This document shows, one piece after another, positions 44,519 through 56,284 of a stretch of 64,000 bases of DNA. The number at the start of each line of letters is the position of its first letter. Position 1 is the stretch's first letter. The notes beneath the pieces are model-generated. The model was not told the DNA's origin, made no database searches, and saw only the letters and a program-made list of their open reading frames with translations. The translations under genes were made by a program, and so were the position numbers. Source of the stretch: Zygnema cylindricum (Eukaryota > Streptophyta > Zygnematophyceae > Zygnematales > Zygnemataceae); assembly GCA_037447655.1 (NCBI GenBank), contig JBBHKE010001155.1, forward strand, positions 391,961 through 455,960, read 5' to 3'.

Positions 44519-45571
44519 TGTAGAAATTAATGGTTATTTTTGTATTTTCTAGGTCTAAAATAAAATGCAGAAAAGAAGCCGAGGCAGTCTGCCTCTAACT
44601 CGTCTTTTCAGCCCTTACACTTGTCGCAATCACTCAAGGTTGAAGAGGAAGCTAGAGCCATGGCTGCCTATGCTGCTTAGAGATAGAGAGACATGTGGTA
44701 GATTTTGGTAGATTTACCAAAATATACTTGACAAACCCAGGATTTTATCCTGGTACCTCCTGTCCGTCAAGTCCAGCCGTAGCCGGTAGCTATATCCTAT
44801 TAGTCTAGGATCGGTGCTGGTAAATATAGGGTTTGACAGTTATTTAAATTGTTATACGTACACAGGTTCGATTTACGGCGTAAACAGTTTTGTAGACATA
44901 GACACACTCTTGTAGAGTACAACGTACGGTACTCCACGAAATGAATATCGCCCATTTGTTTCGACCGCGAAACAAATACCACGCAATTAATTTCGACGGC
45001 TATAATTAATTGCCGATCTAGATCGAACGGCCGTGATAGATGCCGAGATCGCGGAATGGACGCATTGGCGGTTTTCAGTCATCGCCACGTCAAATGACAT
45101 GTGGCACAATGACATTGGCTTGCGGCATCTCCGGGAAATATGGGAACAAATCCGGATGTAGCAGGCGTCAACATTTTGGCAATGTTGTACAATGGTCGTA
45201 CAAAAAGTACAACAGCACCTGTGCTTTTCTGTACGACACAGTAGTCTGATTAGTTCGTACTCTAGTAGTATAGGGTTTAGAGAGGGATTTAGGACTTAGA
45301 AAATTTGGTAGGTAGACCCTTCTCTCCCAAAGAGCTCCTGTACTAAAGGTCAATTTTGACCCTTCATAACTTACTGCTTAGGGGAGAAAATTCAGAGATT
45401 CTTTTTGTTATAAACTCAGGGGAGTCTTTTCTTCACAAGGGTGAAGTTAGTAAGAGTTTTTAACTGTCAGGGTGGCAGTTATTCTTGTGGAAACTCAAAG
45501 GGGTCAGGGTTATCCTACGGGCTTCGAGTGAGCTGCCTACTCTGAGGGCCAATGGAGGTCTCAGAGTTTCA
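44519..45571 (+). repeat. 3' LTR of copia family-1 element 1b
   Basis: TGTAGAAATTAATGG...GGTCTCAGAGTTTCA. Followed after only a few bases by an inverted copy of the same LTR. Confidence 0.85.
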
Positions 45572-45576
45572 TACAT

Positions 45577-46414
45577 GAGCTCTCTGGGAGAGAGGGGGTC
45601 TACCTACCAAATTTTCTAAGTCCTAAATCCCTCCCTAAACCCTATACTACTAAAGTACGGCACCAATCTGATTACTATGTCGTACAGAAAAATACAAGTG
45701 CCGAATTACTTTCTTTACGGCCATCTTCGACATGGCCAAAATGTCGACGCCTGCCATATCCGGATTTGTTCCCCTATTCTTTGAAGATGCTGCAAGCCAA
45801 TGTAGTTGTGCCACGTGTCACTTAACATGGTGATGACCGAAAACCGCCAAAGCGCCCATTCCGCGATCTCGTCATTTATCGTCGTCATTTGATCAAGATC
45901 GGCTTTTTATTCTAGCCGTTGAAAATAGTTGGGTGATGTATGTTTCCCTGTTGAAACAAATGTGCGTTATTCGTTTCGTGGAGTACCGTACACCGTACTA
46001 AACAAAACTATGTTTATGTCCAAAAAATCAGTTTGCGCCGTTAAATGAAATTGTCTATAAAAACGTCTATAAGTAAATATGAAATCCTATATACCTCAGC
46101 ACTGATCCTAGACCAATAGGATAAAGCTACCGGCTACGCGTTACTTGACGGGTTACTTGATGGACGGCAGGTACCAGGATCAATTCTTGGGTCCGTCAAG
46201 TGCCTTTTTGGTAAACCTACCAAACTACTACCTGTCTCTCTCTCGATAGCGTAGGCAACCATGGCTCTAGCTCCCTCTCCAACCTTCAGTGACTGCGACA
46301 AGTGTGGGAGTTGAAGAGAGGAGTTAGAGGCAGACTGCCTTTGCTTCTTTTCTGTATTTTATTTCCACAAGTTAAAACCTAGAAAATACTAAAAAATAAC
46401 CTTTAGTTTCTACA
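45577..46414 (-). repeat. Inverted, 3'-truncated copia family-1 LTR
   Basis: On the minus strand it starts TGTAGAAACTAAAGG at 46414 and runs to CCCTCTCTCCCAGAGAGCTC at about 45577, lacking the last ~220 bp of the LTR. With 44519-45571 it forms a large imperfect palindrome. Confidence 0.85.
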
Positions 46415-46418
46415 CACA

Positions 46419-46917
46419 GTGGCGCGTGATACGGTTCGAGATGTAATCTCTTTAGTGGGTAGTGAAGCAGGATACACATTGACACGTGAGGTGTCGCATA
46501 TTCTTCCTCCACACTCTCGATCCAGAGGCATAAGCGGCCCTCTCGTGGATCTCGTGTTTTTGCATGGATCAGAGAGAATTAGGGGATGTAGTTTTCACCC
46601 ACCCTATTGGATCCCATATTTCCACGCGTGCGGCATTACATATGGGTGTTGCGGCTCGTGATGCAGTAGCCTCTAAAGAACGTCATTACACTCACCGAGA
46701 CCCAACTAACAACTTTGTATCGTTTATTGTGGAGATATTTGGGACCTTAGACTCGTCATTTGACAACTTCATTCGTGATTTTGCTCGACGGTCGTTTGAA
46801 GTTAGGGGACTTGGAAGCCCTTCACCGACTCTCATGAATGTTTTTTACCGCAAACGTATCCCTGTCAGGTTCAATGGTCTCAAGTGTCTGCCTTTATCCG
46901 GCAAAGTACGGTGGTAA
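46419..46917 (+). pseudogene. LINE-type reverse transcriptase C-terminal fragment, copy 1
   Basis: Two overlapping frames give ARDTVRDVISLVGSEAGY, REVSHILPP, then after a shift GVAARDAVASKERHYTHRD, FVSFIVEIFGTLDSSFDNF and FARRSFEVRG. This is the conserved C-terminal region that follows RT in plant and algal non-LTR reverse transcriptase proteins, as I remember them. A frameshift near 46570 breaks it. Confidence 0.7.
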
Positions 46918-47097
46918 CTGATGGTCATGGACTACGAAATTTACCTCTGTGCTACCAGGTGCACATGAATAATTCAACTCTAGCCTTCAACAGTAGAACA
47001 ATTTTCCATTTCAATCACGTTTTGTACTTGGATGGTTTAACCATCTCAAACTTTAGCTAAAAGTTTTCCCCACCGCCCTTCTTATCTTACTCGTACT

Positions 47098-48351
47098 TCC
47101 CCTCCCAATCCGACATTTATCTCCTCTCTCTCGGCTTTTGACGATCGCCTCATGGAAGTCCTCCACACTTTATTAGGTCGGGGGGCATTTGATCGCGAGT
47201 CTGGGTCATCGGCCCGCATTCATGCATCCCTCCCCTGGAGGGTTGGGTCTACTATCCATTGCTCGTGTTGCTCCCGCTGCCTATTTGGGAAGTTGGTGTC
47301 TTATTGCCTCCACTCTTGTTTCCCGTTTCTTGGCTGGGGACACCCCCATTCTAGCTACTATTATCCCCCGCGTTTTAGAAGTTGTGTTCGCCTTCCAGCG
47401 ATCTCTATTGGACGCGTCACGTTCTCTTCCTCCCCATGCCCTAGTGGATGTGCCAATTTTCACCACCCTTGTTACAAAATCTATTGAGCGTGTCCACGAA
47501 TCGATTTATGATCGCGTTGTCGCCGCCATTAAATCTGACCTTCTCAAGGCGCTTCCCTCCGATTCTTCGCGTGCCCGTCTTCTCTCTTGTGGCGGACTTG
47601 GTTTTGGGTCTTCGCTTTTCGCTACACCGATTTTGTCCACTCTCCGATTCTCAACGGCTTAATTCACCACCGCCCTCCAGTTTCGCCTTGGCCTTCCCCA
47701 TCCTCCTTTACTTGGCTCTCTTGTTTGTGCATGTGGTCCCGTCTTGGGGGCCGATGGTGTCCATTTGCTTCGTTGCTCCCATGGGGGAGATTTGATCCTG
47801 GCGCACGACACTATTCACGATGTCGTTGCGACTATCGCTTCAGAGGGGGGCTTTTATTGTGCGTCGAGAAGTTTCTCATGTTATTTCCCAGGCGTCGGAT
47901 TGATGTTGTTCTGCTTGATGGTGCCCGTCGCATCTTCTGTGATGTTTTTTTGGCGAACCCTACTTCAGCTACAGTTGTTGGTCAAGCGGCTCGACATGTT
48001 GGGGTGGCGGCTCGTGATGCCGCTAAGGGGAAGGAGCGTGATTATGCCCACCGGGACCCTATGGATGACTTTATTTTGATGGCGGTCGAGATCTTTGGTT
48101 GTCTGGGTGTTGCCATGGACGATTTTCTCCGTACTTGCGCTCGACGTGCTTTCGAGCGCCGAGGACCAGGGAGCCCTCCTCCTTCGGTCCTTACTTCTTT
48201 TTATCTTCAACATTTATCTGTGGCTTTACAACGAGTGCAAGCTTCTATTCTCCAACGATCGGCTGTTGCTGCTATGGATCATCGCCAGGTTCCGGAACTC
48301 CCTCAACGTGCTCCCCCAGGATGGGGGGACTTACGGGGTGTCTTTTCGTAG
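47098..48351 (+). pseudogene. LINE-type reverse transcriptase C-terminal fragment, copy 2
   Basis: Longer than copy 1. GGLGLLSIARVAPAAYLGSW (post-RT region), then after a stop a zinc-like VCACGPVLGADGVHLLRC, LAHDTIHDVVATIASEGGF, VGVAARDAAKGKERDYAHRD, FILMAVEIFGCLGVAMDDFL and RCARRAFERRG-type ending VALQRVQAS, stop at 48351. Several frame changes (about 47200, 47660, 47870). The RT domain itself is not in the window. Confidence 0.75.
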
Positions 48352-48601
48352 TTATTTAATTAGGTTGGGGTTGGGGTTGTATTTATGGCTTTGTCAATTG
48401 TCGTGCTTTTCATTTTGAGTTTGGGTGCTTTTATTTTCCTGATTGTTGTTTTCTTTTTGTTTTTGTTTTTGGTGTGCTGTTATTTTATTCCCCTGCTGGT
48501 AGTTTTTCAGTTTCGGCCATGCCACCCCTTTTATGCCCCCGGACTCAGATGGTTTACCATCTTGCGTTTTAATATATCATGCGAGTTTAATTGAACAACA
48601 G
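48352..48601. other. 3' flank of the LINE fragment
   Basis: A T-rich stretch with no poly(A) tail before the gap. Probably LINE 3' UTR. Confidence 0.35.
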
Positions 48602-48611
48602 NNNNNNNNNN
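48602..48611. other. Assembly gap (10 N)
   Basis: Ten consecutive Ns. Confidence 1.
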
Positions 48612-48893
48612 TAGAAGTTTTTGTATCTAACTCACTAGACTCGACTAGGCCTATATAGGGTCTGGCTATTCTTTGAGTAGTTCGAAAAATACTGTGACAG
48701 CTCCGCGGACAGGCCGTATGGAACGAGAGGAGAGGAAGGAGGTGTTTAGAAAGCCCAACAGCGTACTTCTAGAGAAGAAGGTTAAGAGGTACGTTTTTCC
48801 CACAGAACTACAGATAGACCACGTGGAGGTACAGAAGGCGACGACGATCTGACTCTTCATACGCCTGATTCCCTTTAAACTGCTGGCCCCTAA
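48612..48893. other. Unidentified short stretch before copia pol
   Basis: No similarity to other parts of the window was noticed. No convincing gene. Confidence 0.4.
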
Positions 48894-50280
48894 CACAATC
48901 GAGCGCTACAAGGCCCGATTAGTGGCAAACGGATTTACCTAAAAGGAGGGAATTGACTATGAGGAAATTTTTGCCCCGGTCGTCAAATTTCCCTTAGTCC
49001 GCATACTTCTCAGTCTAGCAGCAGCGGAAGACATGGAGGTGCACCAGATAGACATCAAGACACCCTTTTTGCATGGAGAATTGGAAGAAGAGATCTTCAT
49101 GCGACAACCCGAAAGATTTGTGGAGGAAGGAGAGGAGAGCAAGGTATGCCGGACAGGCGCCTCGACAGTGTCATAAAAAGCTTGATGAGTTTCTTATCGG
49201 TCTGGGATATATCCGGATCAGCTCAGATCACTCAATCTATGTTTTTGAAGATGAGGAATGTGTTATATTTATTGCAATTTATGTTGATGATTTGCTTGTT
49301 TTAAGTAAATCAATGGAAAAAGTAAATAAAACTGAAAACCGATCTTAAGGGGAGATTTGAAATTAAGGATATGGGGGAAGCAAAATACATTTTGGGAATT
49401 CAAGTAGAAAGAGATCGAAAAAGTAAGATTATAAGATTGACTCAAAAGGAAGCAATAGGGAACATGCTTGAAAAATTTCAGATGGATAAAGCTAATAGTT
49501 GTACAACTCTAATGGAGTTAAAAAAATGAAGTTAGGGGAGTGAAGAAGAAGGAGTCATAGTCTTAGACGAGGAATTATCTCTTGAAGAATAGAAATTCAC
49601 GTAGACTATTCCTTACAGGCAAGTAGTGGGAAGTCTAATCTATTTTATGAATTGTACCCGGTCGGATTTAGCTGCAGCAATAAGAGTGCTGAGCAGAAGT
49701 CTAAATGCTCCCACTAAGAGGGATTGGGAGGCAACTAAGAGAGTCCTTAGATATTTGATAGGAACTAGGGATCTATGGTTGCATTTGGGTGGGGAGAATA
49801 TTGACATCACTACTTGGTGTGATGCCAGTTATGGTGATGCTCCGATGAGGAGATGCACTTCTAGATATGTATTATATGTGGGTGATGGGGCTTGCTGTTT
49901 GAGTAGCAAACAACAACAAGTTATTGCTCAGTCTACCATGGAGGCTGAGTATATGGCCTCTTGCTCTGCTGTAAAAGAATTGATGTGGGTCAAGTCTTTG
50001 CTTGGTGAGCTTGGTAACCTTAAGAGTGGTGTGTAGAAATATTTTTTATGATAATCAAGATGTAATCGCTATTTTCTGCCAATCCTAAACATCATTTTAA
50101 AGCCAAAACACATAGACATCAGACTCAGCTTTGTTAGAGAGAAAGTGGAAAACAAAATAATCAGTTTAGAGTATCGACCAGATAGTGAGATGGTAGCAGA
50201 TATGATGACCAAACCTGTGCTTTCCCCTAAGCTATTTTTTTGCAGGGAGAAGTGTGGTCTGATGTTAAAGATTAACTAGA
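48894..50280 (+). pseudogene. Copia family-1 pol remnant (RT-RNase H), copy 1c
   Basis: It starts abruptly in RT (TIERYKARLVANGFT) and has the same TAA as copy 1b in the next codons. The SLYGLKQ block is deleted (junction near 49153). YVDDLLVLSK is present. RNase H includes QSTMEAEYMASCSA and ends VADMMTKPVLSPKL. Multiple frameshifts. Followed by the 3' LTR at 50293. Confidence 0.9.
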
Positions 50281-50292
50281 AAATAAGGGGAG

Positions 50293-51352
50293 TGTAGAAA
50301 TTGATGGTCTCTTTTTTAAGTATTTTCTAGGTCTAAATAGAAATATAGAAAGAAGCCAATGGAGTCTATCTCTAACTTCTCTATCCAACTCTCACACTTG
50401 TTGCTGAGAAATTGGAGAGGAAGCTAGAGCCATGGCTACCTAGGCTATCCAAAGGTTTACGATAATATATTAGTTTATTTACCATTAGGGGTTTATTTAC
50501 TAAAAAGATATATGTTGCACCCAAGATTTGATCTTGGGACCTGCTGGACGGTAAGCCGCCGGTAGCCGGTAGCATTATCCGTTAAGTCTAGAACTAGTGT
50601 TACGTACTATATGGTTTGATATTTATTTAAACATTTTCAAGTAGGAAATTCATTTAACTGAAATTTTTTACGAGATACATAGATCAAATAATGTAAAAAT
50701 ACGGATTACGGTATGTATTAGAAACGAGTACCGCGCATTTGTTTCTTTAACAAAACAAAATCAACAGAAGTATTTATGACGACTCCGATTAAAATCTGCA
50801 TTCAATCGGATGGCCGGGAAGAAAGCCGAGATCGCGGAAGAGATTCTCGGCGGTTTATGGTCATCGCCACATCAGATGACACATGGCGAAATTACGTTGG
50901 ATCGCGATATCTCTAGGGATTACGACATTGAATTCGGATATGACATGTGTTGACTTTTAGGCCATGTCGTACAATGTCTGTACAAAAAGTACACCAGCAG
51001 CAGTACTTTTGTGTATCGAAGTGCAATATGATTGGTTTCGTACATCAGTATATAGAGTCTGTGAGATAGATAGGACTTGGAAAAATTAGTAGATAGGACC
51101 CTCTCTCCTAAAGAGCTTCTGTACAAAATGTCAACTTTGACCCTCCATAACTTACTGCTGAGGGGAGCGAATTCAGAGATTCTTTTTGCTATGGACTCAG
51201 AGGAGTCTTGCCTTCACAAGGGTGATGGTAGTATGAGTTTTTGTGTGCCAGGGTGGCAATTGTTCTTGCTGAAACACAAAGGGGTCAGGGTTATCCTAGA
51301 GGCTTCTTGGAAGCTGTCCAATCTGAGGACTTATGGAGGTCTCAGAGTTTCA
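50293..51352 (+). repeat. Copia family-1 LTR (3' LTR of copy 1c)
   Basis: TGTAGAAATTGATGG...GGTCTCAGAGTTTCA, followed by the end of a family-C LTR. Its middle (about 50560-50750) is almost identical to 53895-54085. Confidence 0.85.
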
Positions 51353-51877
51353 GTGTGTGTCTGATTTGCTTGGGGCTTTATTGTGAAGTCTTTCTTTTTG
51401 TGGTCTCCGTGAGAGTTTCCTCTTTTGTAATCTGAATATTATGGCAACTGCTGGTGCTTCTTCTTCTTCCTCTAGGTCACCGGTTGACTCAATATAATAG
51501 GTCACGGGCCCACCCTCACTGATCGCGATGTTTAATGGACAAAATTATTTATATTGGATAGATTTGAAGAAGTCTTACCTTAAGCTAGTGAAATTGTATG
51601 ATTTGATTTCCGGAGTTCTTTTGGATACGGATCCGCATTTTGAAAAGAAAAATGAGGATGCATTGCATTTTTTAAATTACTCTTGTCCGAAGATTTAAAC
51701 ATGACATATATCAATATCTCTAAAGGATATGATATATGGAAGGCATTGCGGGAGTCTTATTTCCTAGCTAGTGAGCAGAATAAGGTTATAACTGCTGAGA
51801 AAATTTGGGATTATAAGTATTCCCGGGATGATATGAACTCCTATTATAATAGATTGAAGCTTATTGTAATGGATTAA
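51353..51877 (+). pseudogene. End of a family-C LTR, primer site and gag start (duplicate 1)
   Basis: The LTR end carries ATGGCAACTGCTGGTGC (51441), encoding MATAGASSSSS, and ends CTCAATATAATA at 51499. The primer site GGTCACGGGCCCA (51500-51512) differs from GGTTATGGGCCCA at two positions. The gag continues MFNGQNYLYWIDLKKSY, KLYDLISGVLL and NISKGYDIWKAL, with two stops at the LTR end and a frameshift near 51695. Confidence 0.8.
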
Positions 51878-52685
51878 AGCTTTTATTGTCAGAAAATGCA
51901 TGTTCCGGGGAGGATTTTCCTCCCTATCATCAAGCTATGATTTTAAGCGGAGTATAAGACGTTTGACCCTAACCGCTTTCCATGTACACCATAGAGTTAG
52001 GTACACTTTCTCTGTACATGAAATCTATACAAATTTACGAAAAAGTTCAAAAACTAAAAAACTAAAAGCATTTTCGTAAAAAAATGAAAATTTATGCATT
52101 TGGTACCTCTATGATGTACAAATGATTCACGTACGTTCGAGAAGCTTTGTTCAAAAGTTACACATCCTTTTTGTTGAATAATAAGACCAAACGACACCTT
52201 GGATGTAAGAATAATCCCATTTCGGTCAAGGCATATGTTCCATTAAGCGGTCTCAGCAAACGTACGAATACATTTTTGCAAGCCTTTGTTCCATTGTGTG
52301 GGGCCTGTAAGCCATTTTTGCTTTGCCCTTTTTCTAAAAGGGAAAATCATTTTAGTCGCCTTCGTCTTTAGTGACAACGAAAATTGATTGTTGATTTTTT
52401 TTGTGTAAGATCTTGAGCCGTTGAGTGTTTTGAGTTTGATTGGAGTCTTTGGTGACAACGATAGTTGACCGTCGTTTTTTTTTGTGTAGTATCGTGAGCC
52501 GTTGAATGATTGGAGTTTTGATTGGCTTTGTCATGCTGCAATTTTGATGTAATGAAAATAGACACGTGGTAAAATGTTATTTGTTGTATTTCGCGTGGTT
52601 GTATTCTGCCGACATGATAGTACCGCTGAAATAATGGCGTAGTCGTTAATTTACACCGCGGCAATTCTACCGACATGATAGTACC
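51878..52685. repeat. Non-coding part of the 3.3-kb tandem duplication (copy 1)
   Basis: Nearly identical to 55210-56015. No gene is recognised. It is truncated by the MITE at 52689. Confidence 0.85.
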
Positions 52686-52688
52686 TAA

Positions 52689-53617
52689 TGGGGTGTCCCC
52701 ATGTTTTAAAGTATATACTTTTCTCTGTCTTTTTGCCCTTTTTTTCAAGGAACTTTGACAAAAACTGTAGCCGTACGAAAAAATCATTTTTACCAAAGTA
52801 GAGTGAACGTCAATTCATACTTTGAATGTACGGCGTGTTTGTCGTCATGTAAATGCATTTTGGCATTTTCCCCTTTTCGACCCCCAAAAAAAAACTTCTT
52901 CCAAAATCACCTCGAGGAGGTGATTTTAACTCACGTACCGCCCAAACAGCGAATGAAAAACGAACCACGCACGCGCCACACTATTTGTAAAAATTTTGGA
53001 CGAGGGAGATTCCTCGCTATTTTGATCCGTGGCCATCACGCGCTATGTACGGAAAAAAATTGCAAGGGTTTAGGACTTCCACTTGCATTCATGGGTCCTT
53101 TGCATAATTTTTTGCCGTCGTCGCCTCTCCTCTCTCCCTCTCACACTATCGAATGTATCTCACACTTTTTAAAATGATACACGACAGTATTGGTATAAAA
53201 TGAAATATATTTTAAAAATATTTTTTCTGACATTTTTTAGGTCTTTTTTAATGGCAAGTCAAGTGAGAAAAGTAGATAAAACGAAATCAGAAAACCATGG
53301 CGAGAAGTTCTTGAATCCGTGACGTCGACGTTATCACAAGCGAGCGTGACGTCACAATGTTACCAAATCCGAAACATCTACAATTTCACAAAAATCTAGA
53401 CGTCTACCACAATCGTTGTTTTTGTTGGCGTCACCAATCGTCCTAAGTTTCGTAGTCGCCTTCGATTGTCACAAGTTGTACCTGCGTCTACAACCGTCAA
53501 ATGTCAAAGTTCCGATTTCATTTTCGCACATTGGGACACTCTTCAAAGTAGTAGGGAGAATCTTCACTACAGTCCAAAATACTTTTTCAAAGTACCGATT
53601 ACATGGGGACACCCCCT
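52689..53617 (+). mobile_element. PIF/Harbinger-like MITE, copy D, TSD TAA
   Basis: 929 bp, with ends GGGGTGTCCCCATGT and ACATGGGGACACCCC inverted and TAA on both sides (52686-52688 and 53618-53620). It is an inverted relative of the element at 13025-14010. Its central palindrome has arms AAAATCACCTC/GAGGTGATTTT (52903-52927). Confidence 0.88.
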
Positions 53618-53632
53618 TAATGTTCTAAACAG

Positions 53633-54683
53633 TGTAGAAACTAATGGTTTATTAGTATTTTCTAGGTCTGAAAAGAAATATAGAAGTCGAGGCAGTCTAT
53701 CTCTAACTTCTCTCTCCAACTCTCAAACTTGTCGCAGTCACTGAGAAATTGGAGAGGAAACTAGAGCCATGGCTACCTTGGCTATCCTGAGGTTTACGCG
53801 AATTCTATGTTAGGGTTTATTTATTTATTTAAAAGGTATGTGCCGGCGGCAGGATTTGATCCTTGTACCTACCGGCCGGCAGACAGGCCGCCGGTAGCCG
53901 GTAGCATTATCCGTTAAGTCTAGAACTAGTGTTACGTACTATATGGTTTGATATTTATTTAAACATTTTCAAGTAGGAAATTCATTTAACTGAAATTTTT
54001 ACGAGATACATAGATCAAATAATGTAAAAATACGGATTACGGTATGTATTAGAAACGAGTACCGCGCATTTGTTTCTTTAAACGAAACAAATACCACGCA
54101 AGTATTTATGAAGGCTACGATTAAAATCTGCATTCAATCGGATGGCCGAGAAGAATGTCGAGATCGCGGAAGAGAATCTATGCGGTTCGTGGTCATCGCC
54201 ACATCGGATGACACGTGTCACAATTACATTGGATCCCGACATCTCCGGGATTACGGGACCGAATCCGGATATGACATGTGTCGACATTTAGGCCATGTCG
54301 TACAATATTCGTACAGAAAGTACACCGACAACTGTACTTTGATGTACGACACTATAATATGATTGGTGTCGTACATTAGTAGATAGAGTTTTAGAGAGAG
54401 ACAGGACTTAGAAAAATTTGGTAGATAGGACCCTCTCTCCCAGAGAGCTTTTATACAAAAAGTCAACTTTGACCCTCCATAACTTACTGCTCAGGGGAGC
54501 AAATTCAAAGATTCTTTTTGCTATCCACTCATGGGAGTCTTCCATTCACAGGGGTGAAGGTGGTCAGAGTTTTTGTCAGCCAGGGTGGCATTTATTCTTG
54601 CTGAAACACAAAGGGGTCAGGGTTATCTAGAGGCTTCTTGGAAGCTGTCCAATCTGAGGACTTATGGAGGTCTCAGAGTTTCA
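53633..54683 (+). repeat. Copia family-1 LTR without internal region
   Basis: TGTAGAAACTAATGG...GGTCTCAGAGTTTCA. The flanks (AACAG and GTGTG) do not match, so it is not a simple solo LTR. It is the junction of the tandem duplication. Confidence 0.8.
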
Positions 54684-56015
54684 GTGTGTGTCTGATTTGC
54701 TTGGGGCTTTATTGTGAAGTCTTTCTTTTTGTGGTCTCCGTGAGAGTTTCCTCTTTTGTAATCTGAATATTATGGCAACTGCTGGTGCTTCTTCTTCTTC
54801 CTCTAGGTCACCGGTTGACTCAATATAATAGGTCACGGGCCCACCCTCACTGATCGCGATGTTTAATGGACAAAATTATTTATATTGGATAGATTTGAAG
54901 AAGTCTTACCTTAAGCTAGTGAAATTGTATGATTTGATTTCCGGAGTTCTTTTGGATACGGATCCGCATTTTGAAAAGAAAAATGAGGATGCATTGCATT
55001 TTTTAAATTACTCTTGTCCGAAGATTTTAAACATGACATATATCAATATCTCTAAAGGATATGATATATGGAAGGCATTGCGGGGAGTCTTATTTCCTAG
55101 CTAGTGAGCAGAATAAGGTTATAACTGCTGAGAAAATTTGGGATTATAAGTATTCCCGGGATGATATGAACTCCTATTATAATAGATTGAAGCTTATTGT
55201 AATGGATTAAAGCTTTTATTGTCAGAAAATGCATGTTCCGGGGAGGATTTTCCTCCCTATCATCAAGCTATGATTTTAAGCGGAGTATAAGACGTTTGAC
55301 CCTAACCGCTTTCCATGTACACCATAGAGTTAGGTACACTTTCTCTGTACATGAAATCTATACAAATTTACGAAAAAGTTCAAAAACTAAAAACTAAAGC
55401 ATTTCGTAAAAAAATGAAAATTTATGCATTTGGTACCTCTATGATGTACAAATGATTCACGTACGTTCGAGAAGCTTTGTTCAAAAGTTACACATCCTTT
55501 TTGTTGAATAATAAGACCAAACGACACCTTGGATGTAAGAATAATCCCATTTCGGTCAAGGCATATGTTCCATTAAGCGGTCTCAGCAAACGTACGAATA
55601 CATTTTTGCAAGCCTTTGTTCCATTGTGTGGGGCCTGTAAGCCATTTTTGCTTTGCCCTTTTTCTAAAAGGGAAAATCATTTTAGTCGCCTTCGTCTTTA
55701 GTGACAACGAAAATTGATTGTTGATTTTTTTTTTGTAAGATCTTGAGCTGTTGAGTGTTTTGAGTTTGATTGGAGTCTTTGGTGACAACGATAGTTGACC
55801 GTCGTTTTTTTTTTGTGTAAGATCGTGAGCCATAGAATTATTGGAGTTTTGATAGGCTTTTGTCATGTTGCAATTTTGATGTAATGACAATAGACACGTG
55901 GTAAAACTTTATTTGTTGTATTTCGCGTGGTTGTATTCTGCCGACATGATAGTACCGCTGAAATAATGACTTAGTCGTTAATTTACACCGCGGCAATTAT
56001 GCAGACATGATAGTA
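54684..56015 (+). repeat. Second copy of the family-C LTR end, gag fragment and 3' flank
   Basis: Near-identical to 51353-52685, including the same stops. The primer-site variant is at 54831-54843 and the gag fragment at 54859-55104. Differences are a few substitutions and 1-bp indels. The copies part at GATAGTACC, where copy 1 continues with CTAATGGGG and the MITE. Confidence 0.9.
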
Positions 56016-56276
56016 CCGAAATTTTCTAAATAGGACACGCGTGGCAGTTCCAAAGTATTCATTTGAACTATGTCACTCTACGTTGTTCATTTCTCGAAGC
56101 ACCACCATTGGCCGAAATAGTCTTTCTAATCAGAATCGTCAGTTCTGCCATTCAACTAATTGGATACAAGATGTCCACAGGTCAATGATTTTTCACTTGC
56201 ACTCCTATATCTAATGCGATGACCCGCGAAACACTCAGAAATCATACTTTCCACTTTTTACATTGTTTACAAAGAG
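56016..56276. other. Non-coding stretch before the hAT element
   Basis: No gene or repeat recognised. Confidence 0.4.
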
Positions 56277-56284
56277 GTTTTTAC

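Larger units (their letters stand above)
40704..45571 (+). mobile_element. Copia family-1 element, internally deleted (copy 1b)
   Basis: LTRs 40704-41750 and 44519-45571 flank gag (41731-42884) and a protease stub joined directly to RT at about 42957. Integrase and the start of RT are deleted. A piece of family-C LTR replaces the RT/RNase H boundary. No matching 5-bp duplication remains (CCTTC on the left, TACAT on the right), probably because the right flank was rearranged into an inverted LTR. Confidence 0.88.

Noticed and set aside
51353-51500. Sequence between the LTR end and gag considered as a spliceable intron (GT...AG)
   Set aside because: Comparison with the LTRs at 38078-38817 and 25150-25291 shows it is the end of a family-C LTR. 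The supposed splice would also shift the gag frame.
52147-52371. A 74-aa open frame present identically in both duplicate copies (52147 and 55477)
   Set aside because: The identity is explained by the recent duplication, not by coding constraint. No known domain.
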